Source: Syncephalastrum monosporum B8922
Lineage: Eukaryota; Mucoromycota; Mucoromycetes; Mucorales; Syncephalastraceae
Assembly (NCBI GenBank): GCA_000697355.1
Contig: JNEN01001230.1
Location: forward strand, 186,001-250,000
Length of the DNA: 64,000 nt
Reading direction: 5' to 3'
A model generated the notes under the pieces. The model ran no database searches. It was not told the DNA's origin and saw nothing but the letters and a program-made list of their open reading frames with translations. Made by a program: the position numbers and the translations under genes. Shown here one piece after another: positions 13,008 through 24,929 of this stretch (positions within the stretch are counted from its first letter, which is position 1; each line of letters starts with the position of its first letter).

Positions 13008-14954
13008 TCATAGATGATCTTGTTTACTGCTGAACCATGATAACTGCTCTACATCTTTTAGTGATATGCGTCTCTCAGGCTGTCTCACAAGAATTCTCTC
13101 CACAACCTCGCGCGCTTCCTTACACATCCATGAGGATTGAGTGGTAGATGTTGTCGGCCACCTGACATGCGCTTGAATTATCCGGTAAAACATATGGGAG
13201 ACTCTCTCACCGCGGCGCTGGTCATAGGTAAAAGGAAGATATCCAACTAGGAGGGCGTACAATATGATGCCGAGTGCCCAGGTGTCTGTCTTGCGACCGT
13301 CGTACTTTTTGTCCTGTACAATTTCTGGTGCGGCGTACTCTTCGCTGCCACACCGAGTGGAGAGCAACGTATCCCCATCAATGACACGTGCAAGTCCAAA
13401 ATCAGTTATCTTGACATCGCCACTTGCGAGGTCTACTATAATGTTCTCCAGCTTCAAGTCACGGTGGACAATATTGTGTGTATGCATCCACTGAACTGTC
13501 TGAACGATAGTCAGGAAGATCCGCTTAACAGTACTCTCATCCAGCTCCTGATTCTGGCATATGTCGAACAGCTCTTGGCCCTGGGCATACTCCATAACAA
13601 TACAGAAATGGGAGACGGTCTCGCAAGTTCCCCGAAGCTGAACAATCTTGGGGTGTGTAACAAGCTATAAAAGCCGTTAAAGCTCGCGAGTCAGAGGGTC
13701 AAATAATGAGAGAGCGATTAAATAGATAGAACTTGCCTTGAGTATGGCGACTTCTCTCTTTACGCTGGACCAGATACGCTCATCGGCAGCCAGACGCCCC
13801 TTATTTATCATTTTGATAGCATAAGTGGATACATCGACAGCGCCCCGCTCAGTAGTGTTCCTTGTAGATGCCAAGTAGACTTTGGAGAATGCCCCGATCC
13901 CAAGTAATTTTTGCACATAGTAATCACCTATGTAGTTCCCTGTAAAGTCGCTATTTTGCAGCGGTGATGGGTACATGTGTTCGCGCACTAGCGGCTCCTC
14001 TGTCGTTGTGGACGCCATGTTCTCTGTATCGTCCGATAACTGCTGCTTCTCCTTTGGAGTGGATGGACATAACGCTATGGCGGGTATGTTTCCATGGATA
14101 TTAGGACGATTGAGGGTGATGGGACCTCTCGCCGTGGTGGTGGTTGGTTGTGTAGTACTAACTGACAATGCAGCGTGGTGGGGTGGGTCGTCGGAAGACA
14201 ATGCGCCGTTGCTGCTGTTCTCTTTGTGGAGAATCTCATGGATGGGAGAAGGGTCACCAAAAGGGCTTGGCAAAGGCAAAATACCTTGGGTTGGATGGTG
14301 ACTGGGAGGATTATGGGGGATCAATGTGGGTGGCGGGTTGGGCACAGAGCTGCGATTGGTTGGTTCCGTATTCCTGGAGCTGCTGGCCGCAGGAGATCCA
14401 ACATCGATCGAGATAGGCTGAGACGCGTCACCATGAGAATGCGTATTGGTTTTATTTTGGATGTGTGAGCACGGCGAGACGGCTGACATTGTTGGCGATA
14501 GACGGGGAGGTGGGCGCAGAGTCGTAGACCCGCTGCCGCACTCCCTGTCATTGAAGAATGCTTCATTCTTGCTCTTCGAGCCATGATTATTGTCCGACGA
14601 CGCTCCTGGCCCCTTCGACGAAGGCATTGGTGGCGGCAAGCCAGGTGCTATACCCAAGCCCACCGAAGGCGAGCTGTCTTCTATCTATTTGCAAGATATG
14701 TGAGCAGCCAGAAACATATGGATGCATATACAGTGCATATGTACTACCCCGTCGGATGAAAGGGTGGAACAACGTACCTCAAAGCTGCTGCTTGTGTAGT
14801 CGCGTGTCAACGTTCCAGCACCAGAAGTATTGGTCTGTGCATGGTCAATGCCAGGTGACCATGGCAAGCGAGATGGCGGTGGATTGAGGAATGCACTTCT
14901 ATTTTTGTCGTATACAGGTGAAGTCGACGTTTCCTTGTTTAATGTGCGAGTCAT
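13008..14954 (-). CDS. Ser/Thr protein kinase, CAMK-like, with long disordered N-terminus
   Basis: Three exons (14954-14778, 14684-13737, 13664-13008) give 593 residues. The first 310 residues are Pro-, Ser- and Thr-rich and probably disordered. The kinase domain shows the glycine loop GIGAFSKVYLAS, the VAIK-type lysine in YAIKMINKG, HRDLKLEN at about residue 440, DFG and AAPE. The sequence WALGIILYALLVGYLPF resembles CAMK/Snf1-like kinases. Nothing beyond the kinase fold assigns a pathway. The second intron (13736-13665) begins GCAAGT, with no usable GT donor nearby that preserves frame, so it is a GC-AG intron. Confidence 0.85.
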
Positions 14955-15234
14955 TAGAACGGAGAAGCGAACTAAAAGGGATAAAGAACGGGTCCATTAT
15001 GAGATCAAAGCAAGTTACAATAATAACCAATCACAAACTGGGTCGGTCCACCGCACGGTTTGTGCAACCTTGACCGTCGATCCCGAATTGTCGGTACCCC
15101 ACCCCACAAATCCATGGTTCTATCGGTTGGACACGGTGAAGAAAAAAAAATACATACAAAGAAGGAACAAAAGGATGATGGGTGCTAGGGAATAGGACAG
15201 AAATCACAGTCGTTCCCTGGATCAATATTATGTG

Positions 15235-16900
15235 CTAATGGGGTTCCTCGCTCCCGGCTGATTCACCCTCGTTGCTTTCTGTCTTGCCACGAAAATCTCG
15301 TTTGCACAATGGGCAGACCGAGTTGAGGGCTAGCCACTCATGGACACAGTCCTTGTGGAAGTGATGCTCACACCTACACGTATACGTACATAAGGAGCGA
15401 TGTTATTTCCCTCTGCCTCTGCGTCTCCTCGGCTATGCCTTACCGAAGCTTGCATACAAGGTCGCCGTTTTCATAATCAGACAGACAGATCGAGCAAACG
15501 GCATCTTCCGCTGGTGTGATTGTCAGCTCCTCATAGCTTGACTCAATCTCTTGATCATCCTTTCTCCTACGTAAGAGAAGACGTCTCCAGAATCCTCCTC
15601 CTAGTTTGCCCGACGTCGCCCCAGTACTAGATGCCGTAGATGTCGCAGCGGATACCTCGCCCGGGCCCTGTTGATTTTCATGCTCTTGGCCTTGCTGAGT
15701 GCCTGCGCCAGGCGCACCTTCAGGTGTTTTGTAGCGATACACAGGTACAGTGCGTATCTCTTCACGGGTCCCGCCCGTCATCCCTGGAACATCTCCAATA
15801 TTCAGCGCACTCAGGAATACTAGACAATGGACAGCATAGAAGAGATCAGCACAGCTGCAAATCCTAGTTGAGCAGAGTCGACTTTACCGAGAACACATGG
15901 CAGGCAGAAAATAAGGGAAGCGCATAGGAAAAGCGGTATAAGAATAATCAAGTAGCCCAATAGGACCCATGCGAGTGTGGTGTAGAAGAGCGCTGTCGCA
16001 TTATGGGCACAATTTTGGGTCGTAAAGATGAAGTAGTTGCCCACGATAAACCACAAAATAGCGACCAGGTCCAGTACTGATTTTGTTCTGTTCCAAATAT
16101 CAGCAGCAGCACAAGCAGCGACGCGTACCAATTACCTGTCAACCCATTCTGTATGGGAACGACGGAGAAATGGTGGCTGTGGTGGCGAAGGAGAGGGATT
16201 GTCACTAGTATTGCTGGCGTTGCTGGTATCGTTGGCAGTGTTATTGTTGGTGCCATTGCTGGGATTCGGAGCGTGGCCTGAAGTGGACCTGTCATCCGTC
16301 GGATGTGTTTGCTGCGAGACGCGTGGAGGATGTGATGCTTCTGTCGAGCTAGTGGAAGGAGACCCTTCAGAAGAAGGAGGAATATTGGAATTTGTAGTTG
16401 CGTCATTCGCCTGTCGTTGCGTAGCGTTTGTTTGTGCGTTATTGAGATGATAGAGTCGAGGAGGCTGGCTCAGATACTGATATGCAACTAAAGGACCACT
16501 CAGAGCTACTCGTATTGCATACACAATTAAGTAAACGTTGAGGGGTTTATCGCAGGTTTCGTTGTGTGCTACAGCCAATACTGTCACTGAGGCCACCACC
16601 TTCAATAAAACAAGGATAAAATCATAACATTGTCATAGTTGGTATCAATCCATTTACCGCGGCTTTCTTCCCGTCCCGTCCCTTTCTCCGAATTACCTGA
16701 ATGATCAGCATGACAACGGAAAAGATCAGAAGGACCTTGTTCGTGCGAGATATTCGGTGCCAAGCCGATCCTGTGAGTTGCAGAATGTTGAAGCGCACCC
16801 GTCTCGACGCACCCACAGAGCCTCGTCTTGAAGCGACTGACGACGAGGACGAATGCCGTCGCTCATTGTTCGCTGAGGTCGTCGGTGGCATGCTCTCCAT
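15235..16900 (-). CDS. Multi-pass membrane RING-H2 E3 ubiquitin ligase
   Basis: Five exons (16900-16697, 16599-16136, 16087-15888, 15819-15444, 15373-15235) encode 460 residues. Four hydrophobic segments are visible: around VLLIFSVVMLIIQ, VYLIVYAIRVALSG, LDLVAILWFIVGNYF and a long GYLIILIPLFLCASLIFCL. A Ser/Thr/Asn/Pro-rich loop of about 100 residues separates the second and third. The RING-H2 is at about residues 398-440 (CSICLSDY, CEHHFHKDC, CPLC), split by the last intron. The architecture matches fungal and plant transmembrane RING ligases that act at endomembranes; the substrate is unknown. The short N-terminus is basic and Ser-rich. Confidence 0.87.
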
Positions 16901-17192
16901 GGTCAAATGGAGTTTACAGCGGTGCAAAAGGGTTAGTATATGGGAAGAGAAAAGTGCGGCTGCAGGATTCTGAGTGTGAATGCCCTACAATGCAGAAAAC
17001 AAAAAGCGGCCTTTTTCCATTGGAGGACTGACGCGCTGCATTCATACTCACGTAACCCACTCACACTCATGATAAGAAGGCTATCTTTCTTCTCTTGTTT
17101 CTTTCCTGAGCTTCTGCTCCTTTCGCGCCACATATACCGTCTCACAAAGGGCCTGTTCCATTCGTGTACTACTTTCATCCACTTCATTCATG

Positions 17193-18505
17193 TCAAGCTT
17201 TTTGATGTCCTTGCCCGCTATACTCGGGAGGAGAACACGGGGGAGTTGTCGGCGAAGGTGCCTCTGATAGTGGAGGCGCACTCGGAGCGTAGTCGCTGTT
17301 TTCACTATCGTCCACCGGCTCCTTTCCAGGTATCGAGGTTGCACTGCTACTGCTCGTCGTTGCTATCCCCAACTGGGTGGTGTCACGCGGTACTAGGTTC
17401 GGAGACACAGCGTCTTTATCTCCTAGCATCTCTAGAGTATCATTGCCGCTGCCTTTGTGGCTGTTTCCACCGCAGATCCGTAATGACTCTAGCTGATCCA
17501 ACGCCTCGTGGTACGTCGTCTGAATACGTTCTTGCTGTTGCTGGTCCAGCACAACAGAAGCAATCTGAGTTATACGCGTTGACAGCATCTCATAAATGGA
17601 CCGTTGGAAATTGTAAAGCTCGCGCTCCACAAGACGCGTCAGCATGCCTTGTAAGGCAAAGAACTGTGGAAGCTCTCCCTTGACCATCTTGTCTACCGCC
17701 GCATACTCTTCTGTGGCTTGCCGTAGTTGTGTCTGCGCTTTATGCACTGCGGTGGGCTGGCTATCACCCACGTCAGCTAATTTCTGCATCGCATGGCTGA
17801 AGCGGTCAAAGTCCACCTTTTTGCGCTGGTGTTTTGCAAGTGTCTTGCTGATGTCTTTCTGGATTTCCTGTAACTGTTGTAGGGGACGTAGTACACCGTT
17901 ATCCAATAATTCCTGTTTGTATGTGTGTTACTTCAACTTGACTCAATGACACTGAAAGGCCTTGCCAGTACATACAATGGATGGGAGGAGCTCTTGTTGT
18001 ACTTGTTGCATCGTGTCTGCATAGAGGTTTGTATGGTCACAGTTTCGAGAAAATGCTTCGTTGGAGCTTTCTGTGTGTTTCTCGATACATATAGCGAATA
18101 CTCCATTGAATGACTTGCCCATCAGTGTCTGCCCTTCCAGTAGTGCTAAACATAGTTGAGGATACTGTTGGATCTCCTGGTTATACACCACTTCGATCTA
18201 AGCATACCCTTCATGGCATCTTTATATGCGTACGTGTCTTTCGCGAGCTGATTGGTATCGTGTAAAGCCTCTTCGTATCGCTTTTGTAAGTGATCGTATT
18301 CGGGATCGCGCGATACTTGTTATACAGACTTTGTTTAGTTTTTATGATGGTATTTTTCACCTATATTGTATTATCTCTTACCTTCTGCTTTTCCTGTTTT
18401 TGACAGCACCTGATGCGGAAGTCGTGATACTGCTTTTGAGAACCCTTTCCTGCCTCTGATCAGGATAAGAAAACTTTCTATTGTGTACAATATTTACCAG
18501 CTCAT
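17193..18505 (-). CDS. BAR-domain protein, Hob/Rvs167-like without SH3
   Basis: Five exons (18505-18498, 18449-18382, 18315-18208, 18145-17976, 17912-17193) give 357 residues. The first exon is only 8 nt, giving MS plus a split Trp codon, and the protein opens MSWKGFSKAVSRLP as in fungal Hob1/Hob3/Rvs161/Rvs167. Helices follow with the heptad-like pattern of a BAR dimer (for example EYDHLQKRYEEALHDTNQL, then FDRFSHAMQKLADV) up to about residue 250. The remaining tail is disordered and Pro/Ser-rich (SAPPLSEAPSPTTPP), with no SH3. BAR proteins sense or bend membranes at endocytic sites. The tail proline motifs could bind SH3 partners. Confidence 0.87.
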
Positions 18506-18706
18506 GATCGGCGGGAAAAGAAGAAGCCAATGTGGTCCAAGATCAGACCCTGTTTTAAAACCAAACATGAATACCCTTGAACAATTAAATTAAAAATAAT
18601 AAATGACAAAAAAAAAGATAGTGATGCTTCATTGTAGGAAACTTTTTCTGTATGGTACAACGCAAAATGGATAATATGCAAGGAGAAAATAAACGAATCT
18701 ACTAGA

Positions 18707-20555
18707 TTATTTCTTGTAGGCAGCCTCGTGAGCCTTCTGGGCACGACCAGAGGGGTCTTCGGGGCAGCCCCAGTCCGCCCGAGGAATCCATCGGACGACG
18801 CTGGCAGTGCAAGCCTCCTGAGGGAACCAGTTCTCAAACATGGCACGGTACATGTAGGCCTCCTTGGTGGTAGGAGTGTCCTTCTGCCAGCGCTCACCAG
18901 CCTTGGCGAACTCCTCGTCAGTGACCTTGGCCTGACTGACTTCCTTGAGGGTATCAATCCAGTTGTAACCAACACCATCCGAGAACTGTTCCTTCTGGCG
19001 CCAGAGCACGCTATCGGGCAAGTACGGCTTGACATCAGGCTCGTCCGAGGTATCAAAGGCCTTGCGCACAATGTACTTCTCCATTCTGCCCTTGCTCAGA
19101 TCCGGACGCTTATCCTTGGGATCGATGTTCATAGCGACCTCCAGCAGACTCTTGTCCAGGAAAGGCACACGGGCCTCGAGACCCCAGGCCATAGTAGACT
19201 TGTTGGCGCGCAGGTTGTCGGCGTAATGGAGGTTCTTGACACGGGTCACGGTCTCGGCGTGGAAAGAGGCGTCATCGGGTGCGGAGTGGAAGTAAAGATA
19301 GCCGCCAAAGACTTCATCGGCACCTTCACCAGACAAGACCATCTTGACACCCATGGCCTTGATCTTTCGGCTCAGAAGATACATGGGAGTGGAAGCGCGA
19401 ATCGTGGTAACGTCGTAAGTCTCGAGGTGGTAAATAACGTCGCTCACGGCATCAAGAGCCTCTTGGACAGTGAAGGTGTATTCGTGGTGAATTGTGTTGA
19501 GATGCTTGGCGACCTCACGGGCGGCGATCAAATCGGGAGCACCAGGGAGACCGATAGAGAAGGAGTGCAGACGGGGCCAGAGAGTAGGGCCGCTCTCGTC
19601 GAAGCGGTCCTCATCAGCGTAGTTCTGAATGGCACCGGAAGCGACCTTCTCGGTCTCACGGGCAGCGATGGCTGCGATCAAGCTGGAGTCAAGACCACCC
19701 GAAAGCAGAACACCATAAGGCACCTCAGCCATCAATCGCTTGCGAACGGCCTTCTCAAGCGACTCGCGGAGCAGCTTCAGATCGACCGGGGTGGTAGGGA
19801 CACGGTCACCATCCCACCAGCTGGGGTTGAACCAGCGGGTGGTCTCGCAGGTCTCAGAGTCGTAGACGTGACCAGGAGGGAAAGCAAGGATCTTGTCGCA
19901 GTCCTCGTTAAGAGACTTGAGCTCGGAGGCAAAGTAGACGGTGCCAGGCATGTCCGAGCGCCAGCCATAGTACAGGGTGGTGATACCGATAGGATCACGA
20001 GCAGCAACGACGCGGTTGCGTTCGACATCGAGAAGCACAAAGGAGAACATACCGTCCAGGTGCTGTACCAGGTCCGTACCCATTTCCTTGTACTGGATAG
20101 ATAAATGACATGGTTGGTTATTTTCCTGTCCTTTTCCATTCGCTTCTCTGTTCCTTTGTTTACTAACCAGGTGCATAATGACTTCACAGTCCGAGTGGGT
20201 CTTGAAGACGTGCTCCTGCTTGAGCATCTTGCGAAGCTGCTTGTGGTTGTAGATCTCACCGTTGACGCACAGGACCAACTTGCCGTCGTCGCTCACAAGA
20301 GGCTGAGCACCGGTGTCGACGCCGACAATGGCGAGACGCTCGTGGCTCATGATGTGGTTCTTGGTGGTGTACATGCCAGACCAATCAGGACCGCGATGTC
20401 TGATCCTATAAGGCACAATCGTACCATATGTGAGTATCTTACCCTATTCGTTGAGAAAAATTTTTAGATGCCTACTTTTTTGACAGGTACAGCGCGCGCT
20501 GGCGGTAGGCCTCGACATCGCCTTGATAGTTGAACACAGAGAAGATACCACACAT
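18707..20555 (-). CDS. ASN1: Asparagine synthetase (glutamine-hydrolysing)
   Basis: Three exons (20555-20476, 20405-20168, 20092-18707) encode 567 residues, the normal size. Cys2 of MCGIF is the N-terminal glutaminase nucleophile. The glutamine site RHRGPD and NGEIYN follow. The ATP-pyrophosphatase loop LSGGLDSSL is at about residues 250-260, and [12 protein letters not shown] is present further on. The enzyme makes asparagine from aspartate, using glutamine nitrogen and ATP, in the cytosol. The second intron (20167-20093) is 75 bp, a multiple of three and free of stop codons, so unspliced message would still be readable. Strong codon bias suggests high expression. Confidence 0.97.
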
Positions 20556-22800
20556 CCTGGTAGATTCGGCGGAAGAAAAGGGAAAGAGAAAGAAAGAAGA
20601 GGAGAAACAAAAGCTGGGAGATCCAAAGAGAAAAAAAAAACTTGATTTATATTCCGGGGGTGGGGAAGACTTCGGGAAGCTCACGATTTGGTACGGTCCG
20701 TTCGGCGCTTAAAATCCATCACTTCTTATGGTTCTTTTCGGTGCCGTTGCTCAGTCATCCATACGGTCTATCGAATTTGCAGACTAGCTGTATATTGCCT
20801 TGGATACACGGGCGTGCTTAATTTTATAAAATCCAAGAGTTTCTGTAAAAATACTGATCACAAAATGGGAAGAAAGCGTGTCCCTGAGGTAAGTGAATCA
20901 TCAATGACTCACATCGGACTTCCCTTTTTTGTTACCTTATCTCTGTCCTTGCACACAAGACCCACAATCTAAATGTATGTGCAAAACCGGTATGTGTACT
21001 GAAATCTTCTGTTTGCTCAACCTATTTCTCCTTATCGGTACATTTCGGGTGCTGTCAGGTCCCTCGCACTGACCAGTATATATAAGGTGCTATACTGAGA
21101 TACAGTTAAAATTCCCCTCCGATCTATGGCCAGCAATCCAGGCAGTGGTGAGCGGAGGACATAATTGTTTGACGTGGATTCACCTGCCGTTTTGCCCCTT
21201 GGGAAACTCACCATATTATGCTTATTGCGTTATTTATTTAAATCAACTTTTTGTTATCTGACATTTCCGTGCGCGGATCCCCTTTGCTTAGATGTCTACA
21301 AACTAAGGTATACAAGCTGTCTTCAGAAAGCTTTGATTTCGTCTCCAGTACCTTATGATTCACAAAAAGAACGTAAAGAAAAAAGTAGCGGGGTACGGAA
21401 ACACCCGTTTCTCGCCTTTCCTGCATGTGGTCTGCAGACGTGCTAGTGATGGTGTCCTTGGTTGCATACCGTATCCCCGACAGTAAAACAAATATGCCCA
21501 TGAACAGTCATGGTGCTCCTGGTAATATACATGATCACTTCATTTAAGCGTGTCAAGTGAATTACAGTTTATCTATTTTACAAAAATCACTGGATCAAGT
21601 ATTGTGGTGGTGGATATATTGATTGCTATCGGCTTCAATTACCAGCCCAGTTTCACGTCTTGCGCGTCAAGGCTCTTCTTCCTTCTCACTGGCCATGTAG
21701 GGATGGACCGAGCCCGCTACACATATAGAGTGCGGGTTCTCGCGGATAAAATTCGTCTCGTTATTACTGGAGCGCCTTTTTTCAAGGTCTCTTTCAGCCA
21801 CGCTTGGTGCTATCCTTTAGTTAGCTTTCCGCGTCTTGGGCTCTTCCGTCTGTTTTTATACTGGTTATTTCATTTGCTCCCTCTCTATTTGATCCTCTTC
21901 TGTTTGCTTCATGTGCATGATTGGGCTTCCATGCATAACAAAAATGCGCGCCCTTTGCTCTTATGAGGGGCATCGAATGAATTGGTATAGATGTATGAGA
22001 CAGGCCGCTGCAAAGAGCATATGGAACATTATTACAAAGCCAGTCTTTGATCGTGATTTATCTATATATGATTTGGAAATGCGAAAAAAAAGCCCCTTAA
22101 CTTGATTATTGCAGTTTTAGGATGGTAACCTTTGTCACTGGTAACGTAGAATATGAAGAAACAAGACAACTTCACACTTGATCGACGAACGATTCTGAAA
22201 CAGATAGAGACATAAGATGTGCTTATTTTGTTAAAGACCATGGATGGAGAACGTCAAAAAGAGCAGCAAAGCCCTATTAGCCTTTTTTGCGCACTATTTC
22301 CTCTGCCCATAGTGAGGTTTATAGTCTCTTGAAGGGCAGAGTGATTTTGTATATGAGACCCCTTCAACTGTAGGTATTGCCAAACATCAGGGATACTGTG
22401 TATGGGTCACTAAGCGTCCTCGCGAAAACGAGGAGTTTGGGCGCTGGGCCCAATTCAACTTTACATCAAGAGAAGAGTACTCCGGACATAAAGTGGAGGC
22501 TGTACTGATCCGGAGCTGAAGACAGAGAGGCTCAGTCACAAGACGTAGATAACTGACCGCAGTAAAGCGACTGCGAAGCTGACTTCTTATAGGATCATAT
22601 GCGGCTGGTACGATTTTGTCATATATTCCAGCATAATCTGAGACCGTAAAGCCTGTTCAATCCAGGGTTCCATCAAAGGACTATATAGTTATTATCCTTA
22701 GCCGACACATACTGTACACTTAAATATCTACTACACTATACTACAAGGAACGTTTAACACTGTTCATTTCTCATCATTTTCCGTATATAATTTAATGACA
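20556..22800. other. Gene-poor stretch
   Basis: About 2.2 kb with no supported gene. The first 150 bp are the ASN1 leader and promoter. A 10-codon candidate first exon at 20864 ends at a GTAAGT donor but leads nowhere convincing. Longer frames at 21550-21966 have no domain features and high hydrophobic or random composition. Dispersed repeat material begins near the right end. Confidence 0.4.
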
Positions 22801-22809
22801 TAGAGAAGG

Positions 22810-22990
22810 CCGATGAGATTCTTGATGCCTGGTACTACTTCTGCGGAACACATTTCACACCAGTACCTTCTCAATAGAATCTTCTTTTTCTCAACGGTAA
22901 ACGTGAATTGCGTAATAGCAAAGCAGGACACTGAATCATTTGAAACGCGAAAAGCACCGGACCCCACTCCCTATCATAGCCCTCCTTCTC
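22810..22990 (+). repeat. Dispersed repeat, copy A (partial)
   Basis: This segment aligns by eye with 26150-26290 (copy B, same orientation) and with the reverse complement of about 46180-46310 (copy C). Shared landmarks are a TTTGAAACGCG block, a TCATTTCACACC or similar block, and a C/T-rich stretch ending CAACGGTAAACGTGAATT. Similarity is clear but diverged. Copy A lacks the portion that B and C share further out. Confidence 0.6.
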
Positions 22991-23185
22991 GCTGGCTAAT
23001 GCCAAGCATTTAGAAAAATTAAGTACGCGAGAAGAATTCAATAAAGTATGATATTATCCACCCTCCTATTCTATTCCCAATATCTTTATCCACCTGGCCC
23101 CGACCTATCAGCCAAAAGGATTCCGACACCGCCAAGACAATCGCAAAAATAAAACAAGAGTTGAATATCTGCAGTCCACATTCGA

Positions 23186-23256
23186 TGCCGTGACCTGGAA
23201 TCGAACCAGGGTCAGTGCGGCCACAACGCAATGTACTGCCACTATACTATCACGGC
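23186..23256 (-). tRNA. tRNA-His (GTG)
   Basis: The minus strand reads GCCGTGA for the 5' acceptor strand and TCACGGC for the 3' strand, giving seven pairs. The anticodon arm is TTGCG-TTGTGGC-CGCAC with anticodon GTG, and the T arm is CCTGG-TTCGATT-CCAGG. Discriminator A is at 23186. There is no intron, and the D arm contains TAGTGG. The overall match to eukaryotic tRNA-His is close, so this gene looks functional. The -1 G is expected to be added after transcription. Confidence 0.93.
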
Positions 23257-23900
23257 TACCGATATTTTTTACGAACTTGAATTATCCTGTGGAGACTATA
23301 GTATCACGTGACCTCTTCTACTTGCATTGCCTACGTCACGACCCCGAGACGACCATTTGTTTCCCCTTTCGGAAGTGGACTTGATGCCTTCTATTCCTTT
23401 ACCACTGCATTAACTGTGCACATTCCCCAACTTTCCTTTCTTTATCTTATTCTCGACATATTCTAGGTTTACCTCAATTTGCTCATTCCTTCTCTTTTAC
23501 TTTCATTTATTTTTCCTTCATCAATTTTTCTTGTATTCAGATTGCTCATTGGGTATCCTTCTTTCTCATCATCGAATTCCTCACGAGCCCGAGGGATAGC
23601 ACAAATTCGTACGCTGATGAGACCATGGCCAAAGGTATAAAAGCAGAGCAATTCAAGAAAATAAAAAATCTATCTATCGGTTCTATTTTATTTTTTTTCT
23701 TATCCTTGATTCCACCGTGAGAAATCGTGATTTATCTCAAATTGACTTACTGCAAACGACAGACTGTGTGCGACGACTGTCAATTCCTCCAAACGTACCT
23801 GGTTTCTAACTTGCCCAAGAACCCTTCTCCGGAGCAAATTCCATCACTTTTCTGCACCGCACGCGTCATTTTTGGTAAGAGAGTGGGATAACATTTCAAG
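23257..23900. other. tRNA upstream flank and mobile-element leader
   Basis: The first 25 bp (TACCGATATTTTTTACG and following) recur in altered form at 25713-25730 next to a tRNA fragment. No gene is visible. The remainder probably belongs to the decayed mobile element that follows. Confidence 0.35.
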
Positions 23901-24590
23901 ATGTCTCAACAGCAAGGCGCGGATGCCGTACAAGCTACCGGTCCAAGATCGTGATGGACCAACAAACTGAATTTGGAAAACAGTCCACCCGCCGAGAGGA
24001 GTTCAACCCGATGTCGTGGCTCCAATACATCGAGCTTATCAAGGACGCGATCATGGCAACCGACGAGGAGGCGATTTTGATCGCAGCCTCGCATCTCACG
24101 AACCGCGCCGAGGCTTGGTGGCGTGTATACCATGACCACCTGATGGGTTATGACTGGAACAGCTTCAACGCCCTATTTTTGTCCCAATTTGCAGCATGGG
24201 AAGACTATGACCATCTGGGATTTGAGTTCGCGTCGAGAGGGCAACAAGAAAACGAGACGGTCGACGACGTTGCCTTTTCATCAAGTTGTTTAATTTGGTC
24301 GGCGTCCCCAGCATCTCATACCGCTAACGTGATTTCAACCGGGCGATCAAGCCTACCATCGCCTGGGAGCTCTAACGGAGTAACTTGGTGATCGCTAACT
24401 GGTTGCCAATGGTGCGTGAGGGTTGACGCTCCGAGAGGCTCCAGAAAAATAACAAGGCAAAATGTCCTGCACCCCGAGAGGACAGTGCTGCCTTGGGCGA
24501 TCTGTTATGAGTGATGCGCACGTTGAATCTGCGCATGGCAGGTTCGGGGCAAGCCCCAGCCCCAAGCAAGCCGCTCGCCTGTTGCGTGCT
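23901..24590 (+). pseudogene. Decayed retrotransposon Gag-like coding region
   Basis: An open segment at 23951-24290 carries a retrotransposon Gag-type pattern: LTNRAEAWWRVYHDHL followed by WNSFNALFLSQF. The reading frame before it (ATG at 23901) is out of phase. After about residue 110, recognisable Gag-like sequence continues only in another frame and is broken by stop codons near 24334 and 24373. No zinc knuckle, protease or reverse transcriptase is seen. It looks like a dead Ty3/Gypsy-type fragment. Copy number cannot be judged from one window. Confidence 0.6.
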
Positions 24591-24929
24591 GTTGATTTTT
24601 TTTTTTGTAAGTCTAATCAGTTTTATGTGCGCTTAAAAATGAACATGCGTGTCGTCACCATTGGATTGTGCGGATCCTGGCAGATGCAGTAATTTTCTCA
24701 TGTTTTGCACGTTCGGGAATTATTTCGTGGTTCGTGCCTGTTTACTCATACCTGTCCTCGTATATTTGAGATGCGACAGGGCCTCATCTAATCGACACTG
24801 GTTTAACCAGAGTCGGTTGCCCTGGAGGACAACAGGGAGCACGTCGTTGCAACGTACATTCTACACAACTCTCTATGTTCGTTATGGTTTTGACGTTTGT
24901 TTCACTATAGTCTCATGCGGAGAGCGATG

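Noticed and set aside
18146..18207. Apparent frameshift in the BAR gene near 18200
   Set aside because: A normal 62-bp GT-AG intron (18207-18146) restores the frame as AYKDAMKALLEGQTL, so no lesion is needed.
18728..20104. 458-codon open frame on the plus strand
   Set aside because: It is the exact antisense of the asparagine synthetase coding sequence. Strong codon bias there removes stops on the opposite strand. No protein features are visible.
21550..21966. 138-codon plus-strand frame
   Set aside because: The composition is hydrophobic and irregular, with no domain, no ATG context and no conserved splice signals.
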